Positions 59,099 through 64,000 of a stretch of DNA of 64,000 nucleotides are shown here, one piece after another. The DNA is from Gemmatimonadaceae bacterium (lineage in GTDB: Bacteria; Gemmatimonadota; Gemmatimonadetes; Gemmatimonadales; Gemmatimonadaceae). Numbering within the stretch: the first letter of the stretch is position 1; every line of letters begins with the position of its first letter. Made by a program: the position numbers and the translations under genes. Below the pieces are notes generated by a model, which searched no databases, had not been told where the DNA came from, and saw only the letters and a list, made by a program, of their open reading frames with translations. The stretch lies in contig JACVCD010000009.1 in NCBI GenBank assembly GCA_016742275.1, forward strand, positions 124,001-188,000. The letters run 5' to 3'.

Positions 59099-60937
59099 AT
59101 GGCTGCTCCTGCTGCACCTCTCTCCGGTCGGGCGACCGAACGGCTTGGCGATCTCCTCCTCAAGGAGGGACTGCTTACCAAGGAAACGCTCGCCAAGGCT
59201 CTTCAGGAGCAGAACAACAATCCGGGTCAGCGACTTGGATTGACCGTCGTCAAGATGGGGCTCATCCCCGAGACGGATGTGGTGCGCATGCTGGCTCGGC
59301 AGTATCGCATGCCGGCTGTGGATCTGTCGCGGTTCGAGGTGGACACACGCCTCCTCAAGCTCATCCCGGCTGAACTGGCGTCGAAGCACACGGTGCTTCC
59401 GCTCAAGCGTGACGGCCGTCAGCTCACCGTAGCCATTGCCGATCCCACCGCCATGTCGGTGGTGGACGATCTCAAGTTCATCACGCGCTACGACATCGTC
59501 CCCGTGCTGGCGGGCGAGTATTCGATGCGCGCGGCCATCGAGAAGCACTACGAGGCCAATGAAATCCACATGCAGTCCTTGCTGCAGGACATCGCAGACG
59601 AAGACGATGTGGAAGTCATCGAAAATCAGGAAGACACCACCGATGTGAATGTGCTGGCGGCCCAGGTCGACGAGGCCCCGGTCGTCAAGCTCATCAACGC
59701 CATTCTGGTGGACGCGGTGACGAAGGGCGCGTCGGACATTCACTTCGAATGCTTCGAGCACGAACTGCGCGTGCGCTATCGCATTGACGGCGCGCTCGTG
59801 GAAGTGATGAAGCCGCCCATGAAGATGCGCGCGGCGCTCATCTCGCGTTTCAAGATCATGGCGTCGCTCAACATCGCTGAACGCCGTGTCCCGCAGGACG
59901 GGCGCATCAAGCTCAAGGTCGGCAAGAAAGTCATCGACTTCCGTGTGAGCACGTTGCCCACGCTGTTTGGCGAAAAGGTCGTACTGCGAATTCTCGACAA
60001 GGGCAATCTCACGCTCGAACTCGAGAAGTTCGGTATCGAGCCGCGCGCCGAACGCGAGCTCATGGAAGCCATTTCCAATCCGTATGGCATGGTGCTTGTC
60101 ACCGGTCCGACGGGTTCCGGAAAGACCACGACGCTGTATTCGGCGCTGTCGAAGATCAACACCGGCGATACGAACATCATGACCGCCGAAGATCCCGTGG
60201 AGTACAACCTCTACGGTATCAATCAGGTGCTCGTGCGCAACGAAATCGGCATGACGTTCGCGGCGGCACTGAAGGCGTTCTTGCGTCAGGATCCGAACGT
60301 CATCATGGTCGGCGAAATTCGAGACCTCGAGACGGGCGGTATCGCCATCAAGGCCGCGCTCACCGGCCACATGGTCATGAGCACGCTGCACACGAACTCC
60401 GCGCCGGAAACGATCACGCGTCTGCTCGACATGGGACTCGAATCGTTCAACGTGGCGTCAGCGCTCAATCTCATTCTCGCGCAACGTCTCGTGCGTCGTA
60501 TCTGCCCCAAGTGCAAGTACAAGTACACGCCGGATGTGGCGGAACTGACGGGCGCCAAGGTCAAGTCCACGACCACGCTGCGCGAGCTCAGGTTCACCGA
60601 AGAAGCGCTCGGCAACGCCAAAGCCAAGGCCTCGCCGGAAGCGGCTCCGCATCTCACGAATCTTTCTCTCGATACCACCATCGGCGAATTGCCCTTCTTC
60701 AAGGGGCATGGTTGTGATGCCTGCGGTGGCACGGGTCTCAAGGGCCGTCAGGGTCTCTACGAAGTCATGTTCATGACCCCGACGCTCAAGAAGCTCGTGA
60801 TGACCAATAGCGATGTGCAGACCCTGCGCGATTCCGCCGTCAGCGAAGGCATGCTGACACTGCGTATGGACGGTTGGCTCAAGGTGCTCAAGGGTGTCAC
60901 GACCCTTGATCAGGTCATCCGTGAAACAGCGAGTTGA
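59099..60937 (+). CDS. pilB: Type IV pilus assembly ATPase PilB (GspE/MshE family)
   Basis: The 612-aa hexameric ATPase drives pilin extension. An N-terminal MshEN domain (RLGDLLLKEGLLTKETLAKALQEQ to YSMRAAIEKHY) of the type that can bind cyclic di-GMP is followed by the motor domain with Walker A TGPTGSGKTTT (about residue 336) and the Asp/His boxes (TAEDPVEY, HMVMSTLHTNSAPETI). A zinc site is visible: CPKC at about 468 and GCDACGGTG at about 538. Length is normal. It starts 65 nt after the ComEA-like gene. Confidence 0.94.
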   Translation: MAAPAAPLSGRATERLGDLLLKEGLLTKETLAKALQEQNNNPGQRLGLTVVKMGLIPETDVVRMLARQYRMPAVDLSRFEVDTRLLKLIPAELASKHTVLPLKRDGRQLTVAIADPTAMSVVDDLKFITRYDIVPVLAGEYSMRAAIEKHYEANEIHMQSLLQDIADEDDVEVIENQEDTTDVNVLAAQVDEAPVVKLINAILVDAVTKGASDIHFECFEHELRVRYRIDGALVEVMKPPMKMRAALISRFKIMASLNIAERRVPQDGRIKLKVGKKVIDFRVSTLPTLFGEKVVLRILDKGNLTLELEKFGIEPRAERELMEAISNPYGMVLVTGPTGSGKTTTLYSALSKINTGDTNIMTAEDPVEYNLYGINQVLVRNEIGMTFAAALKAFLRQDPNVIMVGEIRDLETGGIAIKAALTGHMVMSTLHTNSAPETITRLLDMGLESFNVASALNLILAQRLVRRICPKCKYKYTPDVAELTGAKVKSTTTLRELRFTEEALGNAKAKASPEAAPHLTNLSLDTTIGELPFFKGHGCDACGGTGLKGRQGLYEVMFMTPTLKKLVMTNSDVQTLRDSAVSEGMLTLRMDGWLKVLKGVTTLDQVIRETAS

Positions 60938-61025
60938 GAATCTGTGACGGTTCGTTTCCCCGTTCCGGAGCGGCTCGTCCAGCCCCCGGGACGCACAGGC
61001 GTCCAATGAACACCCCCGAGTTCCG

Positions 61026-62195
61026 ATGACCGCACCAGCCCAGTCCACCGTCTCGCTTCGCACGCTGCTCGATGAAATGATCGAGCGTGGGGCGTCCGAC
61101 CTGCACATCTCTGCAGGCGACCGTCCCAAGTTGCGCGTTGACGGCGACATCGTGAGCTCCATGGTGGAGCATGTGCTGACGCCACGCGATACCCTGCAGC
61201 TGGCGTACTCGGTACTGACTGAAAATCAGAAGAAGCGCTTCGAGATGGAGGACGAGCTCGACTTCTCGTTCGGCATCGCGAATCTCTCGCGTTTCCGTGG
61301 CAACGTGTTCAAGCAGCGTGGCTGTGTGAGCATGGTGATCCGCTGCATTCCGTTCCAGATCAAGACGTTTGCCGAATTGCAGTTGCCGCCCGTGATCGCC
61401 GGTTTCGCCGAGCGTCCGCGCGGCTTGGTGCTTGTCACGGGTCCGACGGGCTCCGGTAAGAGCACCACGCTGGCTGCCATGATCGACAAGATCAATACCG
61501 AGCGCCGCGGCCATATCATCACCGTCGAAGATCCGATCGAATTCATTCATCGGCATCGCAACTGCATCATCAATCAGCGCGAAGTCGGCGCCGACACCAA
61601 GAGCTTTGCGTCGGCCCTCAAGTACGCACTTCGTGAAGATCCGGACGTCATCCTGATCGGCGAAATGCGCGACCTGGAGACCATCCAGGCAGCGCTCACG
61701 ATCGCGGAAACCGGTCACCTCGTGTTTGCCACGCTGCACACCAACAGCGCGGCCGAGGCGATCAATCGCATCATCGACGTGTTCCCGAGTCATCAGCAGA
61801 GCCAGGTGCGTGCGCAGTTGGCGTTCGTGCTGGAAGGCATCATCACGCAGGTGCTGCTGCCCAAGCTGTCGGGGCGTGGTCGCGCCATGGCCGCGGAAAT
61901 CCTGGTGGTCACGCCGGCCATCCGCGCCCTCATTCGCGACGACAAGGTCCACCAGATCTACTCGTTGATGCAGTCCGGCAAGAAGTTCGGCATGCAGACC
62001 ATGAATGATGCGCTGTACCAGCTGTACATATCGCGGCAGGTCAGCGCTGATGAGTGCGTACGCTCGTCGGGTGATCCGAACGAGTTCCTGCGCATGATCG
62101 GCAAGGGGCCCACTGATGATCCTATCAGCGGCAACGGTTCGTCCAACGGCACACGCAACGGCGAACGACCAGTTGCGGCCGGTGCCAGACGCTAA
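61026..62195 (+). CDS. pilT: Type IV pilus retraction ATPase PilT
   Basis: The 389-aa ATPase powers pilus retraction. It has Walker A TGPTGSGKSTTLAAMI (about residue 138), an EDPIEFIH box, GHLVFATLHTNSA, and the retraction-specific AIRALIRDDKVHQIYSLMQSG near residue 298 followed by MQTMNDAL. This separates it from PilB. A Gly/Asn/Ser-rich tail (GNGSSNGTRNG) of about 30 residues follows the domain. It lies 88 nt after pilB. Confidence 0.95.
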   Translation: MTAPAQSTVSLRTLLDEMIERGASDLHISAGDRPKLRVDGDIVSSMVEHVLTPRDTLQLAYSVLTENQKKRFEMEDELDFSFGIANLSRFRGNVFKQRGCVSMVIRCIPFQIKTFAELQLPPVIAGFAERPRGLVLVTGPTGSGKSTTLAAMIDKINTERRGHIITVEDPIEFIHRHRNCIINQREVGADTKSFASALKYALREDPDVILIGEMRDLETIQAALTIAETGHLVFATLHTNSAAEAINRIIDVFPSHQQSQVRAQLAFVLEGIITQVLLPKLSGRGRAMAAEILVVTPAIRALIRDDKVHQIYSLMQSGKKFGMQTMNDALYQLYISRQVSADECVRSSGDPNEFLRMIGKGPTDDPISGNGSSNGTRNGERPVAAGARR

Positions 62196-62264
62196 TACGA
62201 CGCCAACCCGCACTGAGCCCGCACACGCCCTGTTGTTCGCGTTCGAGATCCTTCGGAGAATCTG

Positions 62265-63461
62265 ATGCCTGTATTCACGTATACCGCCCGTTCCCAGAAC
62301 GGCGAACTCAAGTCGGCCACGATCGACGCCCCGAGCCGGGACGACGCCGTTGCACAGCTGCGTCGTCAGCGCCTCACCATCATCAAGGTGGACGAGGCCA
62401 AGGCGACGCCGACGAAGAGTCTCGGCTCGATCAAGATGCGCGACATCGTGATCTTCACGCGGCAGTTCTCCACGATGATCAACGCCGGTCTGCCACTGGT
62501 GCAGGCGCTCGACATCCTGGCGCGGCAGAGTGAGAACAAGGCGCTGAGCGCGGTGGTGCGTCAGGTGGTGTTTGACGTCGAGTCGGGCAACACGGTGGCA
62601 GACGCCATGCGCAAGCATCCCAAGGCGTTCTCCGACCTCTACACCAACATGGTGGCGGCCGGTGAGGCGGGTGGTATTCTCGATACCATTCTGAATCGCC
62701 TGGCGGTCTTCATGGAAAAAAACGACGCCCTCGTTCGCAAGGTGAAGGGCGCCATGATCTACCCCACGGTCATCATGTGTGTGGCGGCGCTTTGCGTGGT
62801 CATTCTTTTGTGGAAGGTCATTCCCGTGTTTGCCAGCATGTTTGGCAGTGTGGGCATGGAACTGCCGCTGCCGACGCGCGTGGTCATCGCGTTGAGCGGC
62901 CTGCTCAATTCGTACTGGTGGCTCATCCTGGGCGGTGTGGCCGGAGCGGCGTTCGGTATCAAGACCTTCTACAAGACCACTGAAGGCCAGCTGATGATCG
63001 ACAAGCTGATGCTGCGCGTGCCGGTGCTCGGTGACGTGCTGCGGAAGTCGGCCGTGTCGCGTTTCACGCGTACACTGGGCACGCTGATCTCGTCGGGTGT
63101 GAGCATCCTCGATGGTCTTGAAATCACCGCGCGCACATCGGGCAACCGTGTGGTGCAGGACGCCATCATGGGAAGCCGCGCCAGCATTGCCGGTGGTGAC
63201 ACCATTGCCGGTCCGCTGCAGAAGAGTGATGTGTTTCCGCCCATGGTGATCAGCATGATTGCCGTTGGTGAGCAGACCGGTGGCCTCGACGAAATGCTGA
63301 CCAAGATCGCCGACTTCTACGACGATGAAGTGGATGCCGCCGTGAGCGCGCTGCTCTCGCTGCTTGAGCCGGTCATGATCGTGTTCCTCGGCGTGGTCGT
63401 TGGCGGCATGATCGTGGCGATGTACCTGCCGATCTTCGACATGGTGAATGCGGTGGGGTAA
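62265..63461 (+). CDS. pilC: Type IV pilus inner-membrane platform protein PilC
   Basis: The 398-aa protein of the PilC/GspF family couples the ATPases to pilin. It has two homologous cytoplasmic helical domains (FTRQFSTMINAGLPLVQALDILARQ; FTRTLGTLISSGVSILDGLEITA), each followed by membrane helices (MIYPTVIMCVAALCVVILLWKVIPVF; LLEPVMIVFLGVVVGGMIVAMYLPIF). All expected GE(A/Q)xGG features are present: AAGEAGGILD and AVGEQTGGLDEML. GGAG lies 8 nt before the ATG. It ends the operon before a strong terminator; no pilin gene is seen in the window. Confidence 0.95.
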   Translation: MPVFTYTARSQNGELKSATIDAPSRDDAVAQLRRQRLTIIKVDEAKATPTKSLGSIKMRDIVIFTRQFSTMINAGLPLVQALDILARQSENKALSAVVRQVVFDVESGNTVADAMRKHPKAFSDLYTNMVAAGEAGGILDTILNRLAVFMEKNDALVRKVKGAMIYPTVIMCVAALCVVILLWKVIPVFASMFGSVGMELPLPTRVVIALSGLLNSYWWLILGGVAGAAFGIKTFYKTTEGQLMIDKLMLRVPVLGDVLRKSAVSRFTRTLGTLISSGVSILDGLEITARTSGNRVVQDAIMGSRASIAGGDTIAGPLQKSDVFPPMVISMIAVGEQTGGLDEMLTKIADFYDDEVDAAVSALLSLLEPVMIVFLGVVVGGMIVAMYLPIFDMVNAVG

Positions 63462-63498
63462 CTGCGGTTGGGAGTTGTGAGTGGTGAGTGGTGAGAAG

Positions 63499-63528
63499 CG
63501 GGGCCCGTCGAGAGACGGGCCCCGTTTT
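63499..63528 (+). terminator. Intrinsic terminator after pilC
   Basis: A perfect 11-bp stem CGGGGCCCGTC / GACGGGCCCCG with a GAGA loop is followed by TTTT. It is preceded by short GTGAGTG repeats. Confidence 0.92.
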
Positions 63529-63616
63529 CGCTAGTAGTGCGCTGTTGGCAGGAGACCGACGCGCGAGGCCATCCGGGAGGCGGTCCGGGAGGCGTCCCCA
63601 TTCCACCGGGCCTTCC

Positions 63617-63672
63617 TTGACTTGAGCCTCGCATAACAGCATTAAATGTTCGTTGTTTGCGAACAGCGAACA
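63617..63672 (+). promoter_or_regulatory. Promoter and palindromic operator of the terminal regulator gene
   Basis: TTGACT (63617-63622) with a likely AT-rich -10 near 63640-63647 is followed by TGTTCG (63647-63652) facing CGAACA (63660-63665). A second direct copy GCGAACA lies at 63666-63672. The dyad overlaps the presumed transcription start, as expected for autorepression by the gene that follows. Confidence 0.55.
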
Positions 63673-63679
63673 GGTGCAA

Positions 63680-64000
63680 ATGGACACCGCCCTCCGCCCC
63701 CAAGACGTCGCTCTGGCTCTCCACCTCCTGGATCGCCCAGGTGCTGGCTACCACGCGCTCGCCGCTGACCTGTTGGTCAGCTCGAGCACCGTGCACGCGT
63801 CCGCGCAGCGCCTCAAAGCTTCAGGTCTCGTACGAGCCACCGAGACGGGGGCCGGCGCCGTCAATCGACACGCGCTGCTCGAATTTCTCGAGCACGGTGT
63901 GCGATACGCGTTCCCGGCTGTTCCAACGGGAATGCAGCGGGGGGTGCCCACCGCACATGCCGGGCCCGCACTTCAGGACGAGGTTGCGGGAGACGACCCA
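63680..64000 (+). CDS. Winged-helix DNA-binding protein, 3' truncated
   Basis: This frame stays open to the window end (107 codons seen). It starts LRPQDVALALHLLDRPGAGYHALAADLLVSSSTVHASAQRLKASGLVRA, a MarR/winged-helix pattern with the recognition helix at about residues 34-48, and continues with ALLEFLEHGVRYAFPAV and GVPTAHAGPAL. I recall similar proteins with an EFLEHGVRYAFP motif next to nucleotidyltransferase-like genes in other bacteria, but this is memory, not a search. The neighbouring operator-like dyad suggests self-regulation. AGGTGC lies just before the ATG. Confidence 0.75.
   Translation, partial: MDTALRPQDVALALHLLDRPGAGYHALAADLLVSSSTVHASAQRLKASGLVRATETGAGAVNRHALLEFLEHGVRYAFPAVPTGMQRGVPTAHAGPALQDEVAGDDP

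Noticed and set aside
63462-63498. GTGAGTG repeats before the pilC terminator as a CRISPR or regulatory array
   Set aside because: The units are too short and irregular, have no spacers, and no cas gene is present. This is a simple repeat.

Overview
The window is GC-rich, almost fully coding, bacterial chromosomal DNA with no mobile elements, CRISPR arrays or stable RNA genes that I could recognise. The gene content points to the phylum Gemmatimonadota (Gemmatimonas-like). It has a very large SprA-type outer-membrane protein, a carboxypeptidase-regulatory-domain TonB-type receptor, LptF/LptG with Mla components, a type IV pilus set and several small proteins I cannot place. This assignment is my judgement from protein character, not a database result.

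Layout. 1-6.6 kb: the end of a sensor histidine kinase, an orphan FliS-like gene on the minus strand, and a tolC-czcB-czcA heavy-metal RND efflux operon preceded by an 11-bp-phased direct repeat. 6.6-9.2 kb: a kynureninase-like enzyme, a small unknown protein and psuG. 9.3-14.3 kb: two TPR proteins and an M16 peptidase. 14.3-19.3 kb: an unusual membrane protein, a CDP-alcohol phosphatidyltransferase, a degenerate alpha/beta hydrolase, a DsbA-like thioredoxin and small unknowns. 19.3-27.2 kb: acs diverging from a ccmABCD-hemDCB run for cytochrome c maturation and haem synthesis, then ppa. 27.2-32.5 kb: a compact six-gene minus-strand operon (DUF92, FAD oxidoreductase, flavin reductase, methyltransferase, SRPBCC, ketoacyl synthase), the best candidate here for an undescribed pathway. 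32.6-35.5 kb: a V4R-like protein, an M24 peptidase and a lipoprotein. 35.6-39.5 kb: an MsbA-like ABC exporter with ctaB, ctaA and a small membrane protein (haem A synthesis). 39.5-46.8 kb: a second M16 peptidase, an APC permease and a TonB-type receptor. 47.2-51.7 kb: a minus-strand lptF-lptG-mlaE-mlaD lipid-transport operon. 51.9-63.5 kb: the SprA-like protein, a ComEA-like protein and pilB, pilT, pilC. The window ends inside a winged-helix regulator gene with an apparent operator.

Two non-coding themes stand out. First, many genes that begin transcription units have a TANNNT hexamer ending 5-7 nt before the start codon and no Shine-Dalgarno sequence, the geometry of leaderless transcripts. 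Second, several convergent gene junctions carry large imperfect palindromes or iterated short repeats, notably 35479-35605 and 46950-47097.

Themes linking the genes are envelope and lipid biogenesis (Lpt, Mla, MsbA-like, SprA, TonB receptor, CDP-alcohol transferase), respiratory haem supply (ccm, hem, cta) and pilus/DNA-uptake functions (ComEA, PilBTC).
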